Made by a program: the position numbers and the translations under genes. Positions 43,985 to 52,668 of a stretch of DNA of 64,000 nt are shown piece by piece. Each line of letters begins with the position of its first letter. The first letter of the stretch is position 1. Where the stretch lies: positions 248,001 to 312,000 of the forward strand of contig NZ_JAHSPG010000012.1 in the NCBI RefSeq assembly GCF_019130065.1. The letters are read 5' to 3'. The notes beneath the pieces are model-generated. The model was not told the origin of the DNA, made no database searches, and saw only the letters and a program-made list of their open reading frames with translations. This DNA is from Pinibacter aurantiacus (lineage in GTDB: Bacteria > Bacteroidota > Bacteroidia > Chitinophagales > Chitinophagaceae).

Positions 43985-45892
43985 ATGAGTATGGTAGATT
44001 CACTGGAGAAAATTCCGGTAAAGATCTTTAGTTCATTAAAAGATGGATCAAAATTCATTGCTGCAGAAATCGCCGCAACAATTAAGAGCAAACAGGCAAA
44101 AGGAGAAAAATGTGTACTGGGGCTGGCAACAGGCTCTTCACCAAAAACGCTTTATGCTGAACTTGTTCGCCTCCACAAAGAAGAAAATCTGAGTTTTAAA
44201 AACGTCATCACGTTCAATCTTGACGAATACTACCCGCTGGATAACGATGCCCTTCAAAGCTATAACCGTTATATGAAGGAGCAGTTGTTTGACCACGTAG
44301 ACATTGATCCGGCTAACACACACGTTCCAAATGGTGAGGTTTCCAAAGAAGAAATAAAAAAATATTGCGCCGATTACGAAGCTAAAATTGACGCTGCCGG
44401 CGGTATCGATATTCAAATACTGGGTATTGGTAACAACGGTCACATCGGCTTCAACGAGCCTGGTAGCAGCCGCTTTTCGAAAACGCGCCTGATCCCCCTT
44501 GAAAATTCAACCCGTATAGCCAACTCAGGTGAGTTTCAAAATATTTCCAAAGTGCCGCGCCTTGCCATTACAATGGGTATAGACACCATTTTCAAGGCCC
44601 ATAAAGTGTTCCTGATGGCATGGGGACAAATTAAAGCACCGGTTATTCAAAAAGCAGTGGAAGGAAATGTTACAGAGCAAATTCCTGCTTCTCTTTTGCA
44701 GGAGCACAACGATGTAACTTTTGTGCTGGATGAAACTGCAGCAACAGATCTTACCCGCTTCAGATCTCCATGGTTGAGTGGCGAAATTGAATGGACAGCC
44801 AAAATGGTGAAAAAAGCCGTTGTAAACCTTGCGCTGAAACTGGAGAAACCGGTTTTGAGTCTTACAAACAGCGACTACACAGACAACGGCCTTGCTGATC
44901 TTTTGGTAGAAAAAGGCGACGCATACGAAATCAATCTGCAAGTGTTTTATATGCTGCGTGACAGCATCACAGGCTGGCCTGGTGGCAAACCAAATGCTGT
45001 AATTCCGGCGCACCCTGAGCGTTCTACGCCTTATCCTAAAACCTGCCTCATCTTCTCCCCACACCCGGATGATGACATCATTAGCATGGGTGGTACATTC
45101 ATGCGCCTGCACGACCAGGGACATGATGTGCACGTAGCTTATCAAACGAGTGGAAACATTGCAGTGACAGACGAATTTGTTACACGCTTTGTTGATTTTG
45201 CAGTAGGCTTTGAAGAGATCGCAGGCGTTGACAATACTGTTTCAAAAAATATCCTGAGCGATGCGAAAAGATTCCTTTCCGCAAAAAAACAAAGCGATAT
45301 GGATACAGCTCAAATCCGCGCTATTAAAGGATTGATAAGAAGAGGTGAAGCGAAAGCAACTTGTCATTACGTAGGTATTAAAACTGAAAATATTCACTTC
45401 CAAAACCTGCCTTTCTACGAAACGGGCCGCATTGAAAAAAAGCCAATGGGTGAAGAAGATGTGGCACTAACAATGAAACTGCTTCGTGAAATAAAACCTC
45501 AGCAGGTGTATTGCGCGGGGGACCTTGCTGACCCGCATGGTACACACAAAGTATGTCTGGATATCGTATTTGAAAGCTTGCGCAGAATTAAAGCTGCGGG
45601 CGATGAGTGGGTGAAAGACTGCTGGGTTTGGTTGTACAAAGGTGCATGGCAGGAATGGTACACAGAAGAAATTGAAATGGCTGTACCAATGAGCCCAGAC
45701 CAGGTAATGAAAAAACGTTTTGGCATATTTATACATCAGTCACAAAAAGACATGGTTCCATTCCAAGGTAGCGATAGCCGCGAGTTCTGGCAAAGAGCCG
45801 AGGAAAGAAACCGCCAGACTGCTGAACTATACGCTAAGCTTGGTCTTACGTATTACGCGGGCATGGAGGCTTTCGTGAGATGGCATTACTAG
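43985..45892 (+). CDS. nagB: Glucosamine-6-phosphate deaminase fused to a PIG-L/LmbE-like domain
   Basis: A 635-residue protein. Residues 1 to about 265 are a NagB domain, which converts glucosamine 6-phosphate to fructose 6-phosphate and ammonia: GLATGSSPKTLYAEL, TFNLDEYYPLDNDALQSYNRYM and ILGIGNNGHIGFNEPGS contain the catalytic Asp, Glu and His. From about 350 a PIG-L/LmbE deacetylase-type domain follows: CLIFSPHPDDDIISMGGT (metal-binding His-Pro-Asp-Asp) and GDLADPHGTHKVCLD. LmbE-like enzymes remove N-acetyl groups from GlcNAc derivatives, so the fusion may couple deacetylation and deamination. The same architecture exists in other Bacteroidota. Confidence 0.93.
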   Translation: MSMVDSLEKIPVKIFSSLKDGSKFIAAEIAATIKSKQAKGEKCVLGLATGSSPKTLYAELVRLHKEENLSFKNVITFNLDEYYPLDNDALQSYNRYMKEQLFDHVDIDPANTHVPNGEVSKEEIKKYCADYEAKIDAAGGIDIQILGIGNNGHIGFNEPGSSRFSKTRLIPLENSTRIANSGEFQNISKVPRLAITMGIDTIFKAHKVFLMAWGQIKAPVIQKAVEGNVTEQIPASLLQEHNDVTFVLDETAATDLTRFRSPWLSGEIEWTAKMVKKAVVNLALKLEKPVLSLTNSDYTDNGLADLLVEKGDAYEINLQVFYMLRDSITGWPGGKPNAVIPAHPERSTPYPKTCLIFSPHPDDDIISMGGTFMRLHDQGHDVHVAYQTSGNIAVTDEFVTRFVDFAVGFEEIAGVDNTVSKNILSDAKRFLSAKKQSDMDTAQIRAIKGLIRRGEAKATCHYVGIKTENIHFQNLPFYETGRIEKKPMGEEDVALTMKLLREIKPQQVYCAGDLADPHGTHKVCLDIVFESLRRIKAAGDEWVKDCWVWLYKGAWQEWYTEEIEMAVPMSPDQVMKKRFGIFIHQSQKDMVPFQGSDSREFWQRAEERNRQTAELYAKLGLTYYAGMEAFVRWHY

Positions 45893-45925
45893 AGTGGAGA
45901 GTGGAGAATTGAGAGTGGAGAGTTG
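45893..45925. repeat. Single arm, GTGGAGAGTGGAGAATT type
   Basis: A purine-rich arm directly after the nagB stop, with no nearby complementary arm. Confidence 0.7.
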
Positions 45926-45938
45926 TGCGATGTTAATG

Positions 45939-45979
45939 TACGGTGTACGAAATTCAGTTTTGTACACCGTATTTATTTT
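45939..45979 (+). terminator. Rho-independent terminator of nagB
   Basis: TACGGTGTAC (45939-45948) pairs with GTACACCGTA (45962-45971), extended inward by A-T pairs, then ATTTATTTTT. Confidence 0.8.
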
Positions 45980-46001
45980 TGCACTAGTCTGCGGAATACT
46001 T

Positions 46002-46097
46002 ACCACTAAGGCACTAAGTCCACTAAGTTTCACTAAGAGAGGTCGAAATTTAAAACAACCCTTAGTGGAACTTAGTGGACTTAGTGCCTTAGTGGTA
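46002..46097. repeat. CACTAAGG-type inverted repeat
   Basis: The left arm is 46002-46039 (ACCACTAAGGCACTAAGTCC) and the right arm 46061-46097, nearly perfect complements. It ends 12 nt from the stop of the next gene. A related copy is at 59258-59354. Confidence 0.9.
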
Positions 46098-46108
46098 AAT
46101 TAAACTCT

Positions 46109-46969
46109 TTAAATACTTAGCGTCTTCAAATACGCCGCGTCTTTCTTCGCGCATTCAAGCGGTGAAGCCTCATCATAACGTTCTTGTTCTACGATAAAAT
46201 ATTCAACACCGGTTTTCTTTGCGAGTTTCAAAATGCTTTTATAATCGATAGAACCGTTGCCTACAATGCATGATGCGTCTTCATCTGAAGGAGCGGCATT
46301 CTTTTTTCTGTCTTTAATGTGACACAGACGGAATCTGTTTTTATACTTCGTCAAATATTTTTCAATATCCGCGCCGCCCGTCACCACCCAATACATATCC
46401 ATCTCAAAATCGACAGTGGCTGGGTTTGTATTCGCCATCATTACATCCTGCGGCATTTGTCCGTCAATTTCTTTGAAAGAATAACCGTGGTTGTGGTACG
46501 CGAAGCGAATACCATGCTTTCTGCATATCTCGCCTCTGTTATTGAACTCATCTGCGATGCGCTTGAAATCATCAATTGATTTTTGCGCCCCTTTATACGG
46601 ACAGATCAAATACTTCATACCGATTGACGCAGCATCAGCGGCTTTCTTTTCAAAATCTTTATCAATGTCGCAGTGTGATGAAACGATCTTCATTCCGAGG
46701 TCACCTACATATTTTTTAAAATCTGCCGGTGTCATTCCCCAAAACATTCCCATACTGCCTTCATAGCTTTCCAGTTGGTTGTAACCAAATGAAGCCACTT
46801 GTTTCAATACTCCTTTGGGATCTTTGGGCATATCATCACGAAGTGAGTACAACTGCAAGCCTATATTTTTTATGTTGCCTTTCGCTGCCATTAATTTATC
46901 CATAGATAAAAAACTTCCTGCTGCAAGCAGTCCTGTTGTTTGTAAAAAAGATCTTCTGTTATATGACAT
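46109..46969 (-). CDS. Tat-exported sugar phosphate isomerase/epimerase-like TIM barrel
   Basis: A 286-residue protein. The N-terminus MSYNRRSFLQTTGLLAAGSF is a twin-arginine signal, so it folds in the cytoplasm and acts in the periplasm. The TIM barrel resembles xylose isomerase-like (AP endonuclease 2 superfamily) proteins: IGLQLYSLRDDMPKDPKGVL, FAYHNHGYSF, TVDFEMDMYWV, FRLCHIKDR and EYFIVEQERYD carry the His/Asp/Glu metal site. It is the last gene of the minus-strand arm of the sugar-oxidation locus. It may act on a keto-sugar or keto-glycoside; the substrate is not known. Confidence 0.88.
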   Translation of the reverse strand: MSYNRRSFLQTTGLLAAGSFLSMDKLMAAKGNIKNIGLQLYSLRDDMPKDPKGVLKQVASFGYNQLESYEGSMGMFWGMTPADFKKYVGDLGMKIVSSHCDIDKDFEKKAADAASIGMKYLICPYKGAQKSIDDFKRIADEFNNRGEICRKHGIRFAYHNHGYSFKEIDGQMPQDVMMANTNPATVDFEMDMYWVVTGGADIEKYLTKYKNRFRLCHIKDRKKNAAPSDEDASCIVGNGSIDYKSILKLAKKTGVEYFIVEQERYDEASPLECAKKDAAYLKTLSI

Positions 46970-47022
46970 TTGAATTGAAAATTGAAAGTTGAAAATTTAA
47001 AATTTCAAGCACGTTACCTTCA

Positions 47023-47055
47023 ATAAAAAAAGTAACAACCCGCGTCCGGGTTGTT
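47023..47055 (-). terminator. Rho-independent terminator after the GMC small-subunit gene
   Basis: On the minus strand AACAACCCG-GACG-CGGGTTGTT (47055-47034) precedes ACTTTTTTTATTG. It separates the dehydrogenase operon from the TIM-barrel gene. Confidence 0.88.
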
Positions 47056-47083
47056 ATGGGGTAAATCGTTATTACTTTAGGTT

Positions 47084-47103
47084 AACATACACAAAAACTA
47101 ATA
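47084..47103 (+). other. 20-nt copy of a susC-leader motif
   Basis: AACATACACAAAAACTAATA here is identical to the minus-strand sequence at 40971-40952 in the susC 5' leader. No gene follows it on the plus strand. Confidence 0.6.
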
Positions 47104-47140
47104 GCCGAATACCTGGTGGCTCTGGAAGCCAGCAGGAAAC

Positions 47141-47213
47141 AGGAATTAGAAGTTAGGAATTAGAGTGATTCAATATTCTAACTCCTAACTCCTATTTCCT
47201 AATTTCTAATTAA
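47141..47213. repeat. Inverted word-repeat element, AGGAATTAGAAGTTAGG type
   Basis: The left arm is 47141-47164 and the right arm 47175-47213, abutting the stop of the small-subunit gene. Confidence 0.82.
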
Positions 47214-47792
47214 CTAAGTGGCCCACGCCTTATCGCCTTTCTTATAGTCTATGCAACCTTCATATTTTCCTGGCACTGCCACGTAGCGCAATGCTTTTGT
47301 TGCACCATCTTTAGATGAGAAATAGCCCCACACGGTGAGCTGTTTGAACATCGCAAAGTAGTGGTTAGGGTCAGACTTCTGTTTTGTCTTATTGTATTCT
47401 TTTGCTTCCTTATCAAGCTCTGTGAGCAATTGTGTTTTTTGCTCGGCAGTCAGCTTCATGAAAGGATCGTTGAATTTCTTTTTACTTGCATCGTTTAGTT
47501 TATTGAAGCCTTCCATGAATATCTTCTGATCTGCTTCGGTGTAACAATCTGTTACGATCGTTTTCATAAACTCACCGATCTTAGCTTCTTTCGCTCCAGG
47601 CGAAGAGGCAGTTGCAGGCAAGATCGTTTCTCCTACTTCATCAAGAAATGCGATGTTGTCCGGAGAAAAATCCAGCACTCCTGAAACTTTTTTGTCGGCG
47701 TTTGTACATCCGCTCAAAAAAACATCTGCTCCAATGATCGTGCCGCCCAAAATAAGCGCCACACGGGATAGAGCATCTCTTCTTGTCATCAT
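47214..47792 (-). CDS. Gluconate 2-dehydrogenase subunit 3-family protein
   Basis: A 192-residue small subunit with a twin-arginine-type signal MMTRRDALSRVALILGG and a cysteine at FLSGC that may be lipidated. The mature part shows the family pattern FLDEVGETILPATASSPGAKEAKIGEFM, a long helical middle and YFAMFKQLTVWGYFSSKDGATKALRYVAVPGKYEGC. Such subunits carry the Tat signal for the signal-less GMC flavoprotein and help assemble it. It lies 97 bp after a GMC gene on the same strand. Confidence 0.92.
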   Translation of the reverse strand: MMTRRDALSRVALILGGTIIGADVFLSGCTNADKKVSGVLDFSPDNIAFLDEVGETILPATASSPGAKEAKIGEFMKTIVTDCYTEADQKIFMEGFNKLNDASKKKFNDPFMKLTAEQKTQLLTELDKEAKEYNKTKQKSDPNHYFAMFKQLTVWGYFSSKDGATKALRYVAVPGKYEGCIDYKKGDKAWAT

Positions 47793-47811
47793 GATGATAT
47801 TTTAAATTTTA

Positions 47812-47888
47812 AATTGAGAGTGGAGAATTGAGAGTGGAGAGTGAAAATTCAGCATAACTCTCAACTCTCCACTCTCAACTCTCCACTA
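47812..47888. repeat. Inverted word-repeat element, GTGGAGAATTGAGA type
   Basis: The left arm is 47812-47843 and the right arm 47856-47888. The right arm ends 1 nt before the stop codon of the upstream GMC gene. Confidence 0.88.
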
Positions 47889-47889
47889 A

Positions 47890-49605
47890 TTAAATGTTTC
47901 CTTTTTTCAATTCACTCACTGCGTAATCCGCAGCTCTTGCTGTCAACGCCATGTAAGTCAATGATGGATTGACGCAAGACGAAGATGTCATTGCCGCACC
48001 GTCTGTTACGAAAACGTTTTGCGCATCCCACACCTGGTTGTATTTGTTCAACACAGATGTTTTAGGATCAAGCCCCATGCGTGCCGTTCCCATTTCGTGA
48101 ATGCCATCGCCCAGGTTGTGGCCATTGTCCCAATGATGAACATCCTTTACCCCTGTTGCTTCCAGCATGGCAACGGCTTCTTCAACAATTGCCTTGCGCA
48201 TTTTCTTTTCGTTGTCTTTGATCTCTGCATCCATCTCGAGCACCGGCAATCCCCATTTATCTTTTACGTCTTTGCTCAGCGTTATTCTATTTTCGTGGTA
48301 TGGCAATACTTCACCAAAGCCACCCACGCCCATTGTCCATTGACCAGGTTCAGTAAGGGCTTCTTTGAAATTAGCGCCAACACTAAGCTCCGCAACATTC
48401 CTGCTCCAGCCTTCACGGCTCGCGCCGCCCTGGTAACCGAAGCCTCTTAAAAAATCTCTTTTATCGCCAAACAGGTTTGCGAAGCGTACTAAGTAAATTC
48501 CATTGGCACGACGGCCATAATAATATTTGTCTTCATAGCCTTCCATTCTTCCGGATGCACCAAGGTTGTAATGATGATCCATAATGTTATGACCAAGTTC
48601 TCCGCTGCTGCTTCCCAAACCTTCGGGCCAAATATCCGTAGCACTGTTCATCAATACCCATGCACTGTTCAGCGCAGAAGCATTGACGAAAACTATTTTT
48701 GAATAGAACTCATAGGTCTTATTTGTTTCACCATCTACTACTTCTACGCCTTTCGCTTTCTTCGTGTCTTTATCGTAAATGATTTTTGTAACAATGGACC
48801 ATGGTCTTACTGTTAAATTGCCTGTTGCCAACGCAGCGGGCAATGTAGAAGATTGCGTGCTGAAATAGCCACCAAACGGACAACCTTCCCAGCACCTGTT
48901 TCTAAACTGGCACTGTGTGCGTCCCGGATGCGGTGCAGTGATATGCGCCACGCGTCCGATGATCATATGGCGATTGCCCTTGTAATAATCTTTCAATCTT
49001 GCCGCAACATCTTTTTCCACGCAGTTCATTTCCATGGGTGGCATAAATTGTCCGTCAGGCAAATGTTGCAAGCCTTCCAGGGAACCACTGATACCTGCAA
49101 ATTTTTCTACGTGATCGTACCATGGCGCCATGTCCTTGTAACGTATCGGCCAATCAATCGCCCAACCATCTTTTTTGTTGGCCTCAAAATCGAAATCGCT
49201 CCAGCGATAACTTTGCCTGCCCCACAATGTTGATCGTCCGCCCAACTGATAAGTACGCCACCAGTTGAAAGGTTTCTTTTCTACATAAGGACAATCTTTT
49301 TCATTCGTCCATTTTTCCATCACCGCCTCATTAGCGCCCCAGTTGCGGGATATCACGGGTCTTTCTTTTCGTTGCTCCTGCGTAACACTTCCACGATGTT
49401 CAAACTCCCACGGATCTTTGTTGGCGGTGTTATAATCTTTTATATGCTCGTAGTTGCGACCTCTTTCCAGCATCAGAACTTTAAGACCTTTCTCTGAAAG
49501 TTCCTTTGCCGCCCATCCACCACTTATTCCGGAGCCAATTACAATGGCATCATAAGTGTTCTGAGCCTGCGCTTTGTTGTTGATATGTAGAGTATCGCCG
49601 GGCAT
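47890..49605 (-). CDS. GMC oxidoreductase, Fe-S type sugar dehydrogenase subunit (copy 1)
   Basis: A 571-residue FAD enzyme: YDAIVIGSGISGGWAAKEL at the N-terminus, catalytic His503 in GIHEMGTARMG and Asn546 in CVNPSLT. Cys232-x5-Cys238-x3-Cys242 (CQFRNRCWEGC) matches the spacing that binds the 3Fe-4S cluster in FAD-dependent glucose dehydrogenase. It has no signal peptide and is likely exported with the Tat-type small subunit next door. The family oxidises sugars, polyols or glycosides, in some members at C3. It is closely similar to the next gene over its whole length, so the two arose by tandem duplication. Confidence 0.94.
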   Translation of the reverse strand: MPGDTLHINNKAQAQNTYDAIVIGSGISGGWAAKELSEKGLKVLMLERGRNYEHIKDYNTANKDPWEFEHRGSVTQEQRKERPVISRNWGANEAVMEKWTNEKDCPYVEKKPFNWWRTYQLGGRSTLWGRQSYRWSDFDFEANKKDGWAIDWPIRYKDMAPWYDHVEKFAGISGSLEGLQHLPDGQFMPPMEMNCVEKDVAARLKDYYKGNRHMIIGRVAHITAPHPGRTQCQFRNRCWEGCPFGGYFSTQSSTLPAALATGNLTVRPWSIVTKIIYDKDTKKAKGVEVVDGETNKTYEFYSKIVFVNASALNSAWVLMNSATDIWPEGLGSSSGELGHNIMDHHYNLGASGRMEGYEDKYYYGRRANGIYLVRFANLFGDKRDFLRGFGYQGGASREGWSRNVAELSVGANFKEALTEPGQWTMGVGGFGEVLPYHENRITLSKDVKDKWGLPVLEMDAEIKDNEKKMRKAIVEEAVAMLEATGVKDVHHWDNGHNLGDGIHEMGTARMGLDPKTSVLNKYNQVWDAQNVFVTDGAAMTSSSCVNPSLTYMALTARAADYAVSELKKGNI

Positions 49606-49612
49606 TTTGTTT

Positions 49613-49716
49613 TAATTGAAAATTGAAAGTTGAAAATTGAAAATTAAGACTTGAAATTTGAGAGTCAGAGCTGAAAACCTATCATTTTCAACTTTCAACT
49701 TTCAATTTTCAATTAA
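49613..49716. repeat. Inverted word-repeat element, GAAAATT type
   Basis: The left arm is 49613-49645 and the right arm 49683-49716, filling the gap between the two GMC paralogues. Confidence 0.88.
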
Positions 49717-49717
49717 A

Positions 49718-51397
49718 TTAAAGGTTTCCTTTTTTAAGTTCACTAACCGCATGGTCCACTGCTCTTGCAGTAAATGCCATGTAGGTTAATGATGGGTTTA
49801 CGCAAGATGCAGATGTCATGAATGAACCATCGGTTACAAAAACGTTTGGAGCGTCCCACACCTGGTTGTATTTGTTCAACACAGATGTTTTGGCATCCTT
49901 ACCCATTCTTGCAGTACCCATTTCGTGAATACCACGACCGGGAGTACCATCACCGTCATAACCTTTTACGTCTTTAACGCCTGCAGCAGTAAGCATTTCA
50001 ATGGCATCTTGCTGCATGTCTTTGCGCATCTTCAATTCGTTATCCTTCAACTCGCAATCGATCGCGAGCACATTCAATCCCCACTTATCTTTTTTGCTTT
50101 TATCAAGCGTCACTTTGTTTTCGTGGTAAGGAAGAATTTCTCCGAAGCCACCCATTCCCATTGTCCAGCGACCTGGTTCTGAAAGCGCTTCTTTGAAATC
50201 TGCACCGATGTTCATTTCGGCAACGCCTCTTCCCCATCCTTCGCGGCTTCCACCACCCTGGTAACCGAAACCACGAACGTAGTCTCTCGCATCACCATTG
50301 TAGTTTCTGTAGCGCGGAACATACACGCCATTTGCACGGCGCCCGAAATAATATTTGTCCTCGTAGCCTTCTACCCAACCGCCGGCACCTACGCCTAAGT
50401 GGTGATCCATCAGGTTATGTCCCAACGCGCCGCTGCTACTTCCCAAACCATCGGGCCAAATGTCTGTTGCTGAGTTCATCAACAGCCATGTGGAGTTTAA
50501 AGTAGAAGCATTAAGGAAAACTATTTTCGCGTTGTACACGTAAGTCTTGTTTGTTTCTGCGTCCAGCACTTCCACACCGGTCGCACGTTTTTTATCTTTA
50601 TCGTACAATACTTTTGTTACAATGCTCCACGGCCTTAAAGTGAGATTGCCTGTTTTCATGGCAGCAGGCAGCGTAGAAGATTGCGTGCTAAAATAGCCTC
50701 CAAACGGGCATCCCAGCCAACACTTATTTCTAAACTGGCAGTTCGTTCTGCCTTCATGAGGAACAGTAAGATTTGCCACACGTCCAATGATCATTTGACG
50801 CTGACCTTTGTAATAGTCTTTTATTCTTTTAGAGACATCTTTCTCCACGCACGTCATTTCCATTGGTGGTAAAAACTGGCCATCCGGCAATTGTGGAATG
50901 CCGTCCCTGTTACCACTAATGCCAGCAAATTTTTCTACGTAATCATACCATGGTGCAATTTCATTGTAGCGTACGGGCCAATCAACACCGTGACCATCTT
51001 TTGCGTTGGCTTCAAAGTCAAGATCGCTCCAGCGGTAGCTTTGTCTGCCCCACATTAATGAGCGGCCGCCCACATGGTAACCACGGAACCAATCGAATCT
51101 TTTTACTTCGGTGTAAGGAGATTCTTTATCGCTCGCCCAATAATCAAGATTGATCTCATTTAAAGGATAGTCACGTTTCAGCACCGGATAGTCCTCTTTC
51201 ATTTGTTGCGTTGCCTTTCCCCTATGTGGAAAATCCCACGCCTCTTTATTTGCGCTTACATAATCTTTTACGTGTTCAATGTTACGGCCGCGTTCCAGCA
51301 TCAGAACCTTCAGCCCTTTTTCTGTAAGCTCCTTCGCTGCCCAGCCACCACTGATTCCGGAACCTACAACAATCGCATCATAAGTTTGATCTGCCAT
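49718..51397 (-). CDS. GMC oxidoreductase, Fe-S type sugar dehydrogenase subunit (copy 2)
   Basis: A 559-residue paralogue of the downstream GMC gene. FAD motif YDAIVVGSGISGGWAAKEL, cluster motif Cys220-x5-Cys226-x3-Cys230 (CQFRNKCWLGC), and catalytic His491 (GIHEMGTARMG) and Asn534 (CVNPSLT). The differences from copy 1 are spread along the protein, with both active sites intact, which suggests two dehydrogenases with different substrates sharing one small subunit. It starts 194 bp downstream of the hydroxypyruvate-isomerase-like gene. Confidence 0.94.
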   Translation of the reverse strand: MADQTYDAIVVGSGISGGWAAKELTEKGLKVLMLERGRNIEHVKDYVSANKEAWDFPHRGKATQQMKEDYPVLKRDYPLNEINLDYWASDKESPYTEVKRFDWFRGYHVGGRSLMWGRQSYRWSDLDFEANAKDGHGVDWPVRYNEIAPWYDYVEKFAGISGNRDGIPQLPDGQFLPPMEMTCVEKDVSKRIKDYYKGQRQMIIGRVANLTVPHEGRTNCQFRNKCWLGCPFGGYFSTQSSTLPAAMKTGNLTLRPWSIVTKVLYDKDKKRATGVEVLDAETNKTYVYNAKIVFLNASTLNSTWLLMNSATDIWPDGLGSSSGALGHNLMDHHLGVGAGGWVEGYEDKYYFGRRANGVYVPRYRNYNGDARDYVRGFGYQGGGSREGWGRGVAEMNIGADFKEALSEPGRWTMGMGGFGEILPYHENKVTLDKSKKDKWGLNVLAIDCELKDNELKMRKDMQQDAIEMLTAAGVKDVKGYDGDGTPGRGIHEMGTARMGKDAKTSVLNKYNQVWDAPNVFVTDGSFMTSASCVNPSLTYMAFTARAVDHAVSELKKGNL

Positions 51398-51480
51398 AAT
51401 ATTTTTTCTTTCTTTTTAGGTAAGTCTTTTACAATTAAAAATGTACGGTGTAAGATGTACGAAATTTGTTCTGTTCTGCT

Positions 51481-51580
51481 CTGCGGGCCTTGTAGCCTCG
51501 CAGTTCTATTTTGTTGCTTCAGGCAACTTTATCGCCAGAGGCCATAGAATAGTACTCAGAAGCTAAAAGCTTTGGAGAGC
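51481..51580. repeat. REP pair (BIME/MITE-like) without transposase
   Basis: 51481-51527 repeats the left RAYT REP (CTGCGGGCC..GCCTCGCAG, then GTTGCTTCAGGCAAC). 51530-51580 is a degenerate inverted REP (CGCCAGAGGC, AGCTAAAAGCTTTGGAGAGC) matching the right RAYT REP. It lies between the GMC copy 2 start and the TIM-barrel stop. Confidence 0.82.
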
Positions 51581-51591
51581 TTAACCTCTTG

Positions 51592-52485
51592 TTACACATC
51601 GCAAATCTCCACCGCCTTCTTCAGCGATGCCAGTTTATCTTTTGCTTTTGGAATGAACTCCTGTGCCACATATCCTTTAAAATTCACTTCTTTGATAGCA
51701 TTCATGATGGCAGGATAATAAAGTTCCTGCGTTTCATCAATTTCATGTCTGCCAGGCACACCGGCTGTATGATAGTGGCCGATGTATTGGTTATAATCTT
51801 TAATGGTTCTTATCACATCGCCTTCATCGATCTGCATGTGATAAATATCGTACAGCAATTTAAAATTGTTAGAATTCAATCGTTTACACAACTCAACGCC
51901 CCAAGCAGTTTTGTCACACATATAATCCTTGTGGTCAACCTTACTGTTAAGCAATTCCATGTGAATGGTAATGCCGTTTTTTTCTGCCAAAGGCAATACC
52001 TGTTTCAGGCCTTCCACGCAGTTTTTTAAACCTGTTTCATCATCCATTCCGTTTCTGTTGCCGCTAAAGCAAATCACATCTTTATATCCAGCCTGTACCA
52101 TTAGCGGAATAATGTCAGTATGATCTTTGATCAATCTTTCATGTTGCGATTTGTCGTTCCAGCCTTTGGTCAAACTGTTTTGACCAGATGTGTAACACAT
52201 CGAACTGTACACACCATACTGTTGCAAAGTGTGCCAGTCAGCAGGACCCACAAGATCAATTGCGCTGAAGCCGATTTTCTTTACTGCTTTGCAGAGATCT
52301 TCAACGCTGATGTCATTGAAGCACCAGCGACATACAGAGTGATTAATATTTCCTTTGAATTTCATCATAGGTGTTTCGTTTTCGCCAGGCTGTGTAAAAG
52401 AGGAAAGCACACTGCCTCCCACTACTACAGCTGCCGACCCGGCGACCATATTTTTGATAGCACTTCTCCTGTTGTGAGTGGACAT
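51592..52485 (-). CDS. Tat-exported hydroxypyruvate isomerase-like TIM barrel
   Basis: A 297-residue protein. The signal MSTHNRRSAIKNMVAGSAAV is of twin-arginine type. The barrel resembles hydroxypyruvate isomerase (Hyi): NHSVCRWCFNDISVEDLCKA, KKIGFSAIDLVGPADWHTL, ITIHMELLNSKVDHKDYMC, FKLLYDIYHMQIDEGDVIRT, YIGHYHTAGVPGRHEID and GYVAQEFIP, with Glu, Asp, His and Glu metal ligands. A periplasmic location makes true hydroxypyruvate metabolism unlikely. Action on a keto-glycoside formed by the neighbouring dehydrogenases is more plausible, by inference. Confidence 0.9.
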   Translation of the reverse strand: MSTHNRRSAIKNMVAGSAAVVVGGSVLSSFTQPGENETPMMKFKGNINHSVCRWCFNDISVEDLCKAVKKIGFSAIDLVGPADWHTLQQYGVYSSMCYTSGQNSLTKGWNDKSQHERLIKDHTDIIPLMVQAGYKDVICFSGNRNGMDDETGLKNCVEGLKQVLPLAEKNGITIHMELLNSKVDHKDYMCDKTAWGVELCKRLNSNNFKLLYDIYHMQIDEGDVIRTIKDYNQYIGHYHTAGVPGRHEIDETQELYYPAIMNAIKEVNFKGYVAQEFIPKAKDKLASLKKAVEICDV

Positions 52486-52527
52486 ACGATAACGTTTCTT
52501 TTTTTAAATTATAAACAAGCAAAACCT

Positions 52528-52665
52528 AAAAAGTAAAAAGTAAAAAATCAAAAGTAAAAACGCTGTAAGGCAAGTTTGATCAGGGAATGCACCTCTTTCT
52601 TTTTCAAATCATTTAGCAAAACTGCACCATCGGGTTTTGAATTTTTACTTTTGACTTTTGACTTA
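52528..52665. repeat. Inverted word-repeat element, AAGTAAAAAGT type
   Basis: The left arm is 52528-52560 and the right arm 52635-52665, ending 4 nt before the MFS gene stop. Confidence 0.85.
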
Positions 52666-52668
52666 TCT

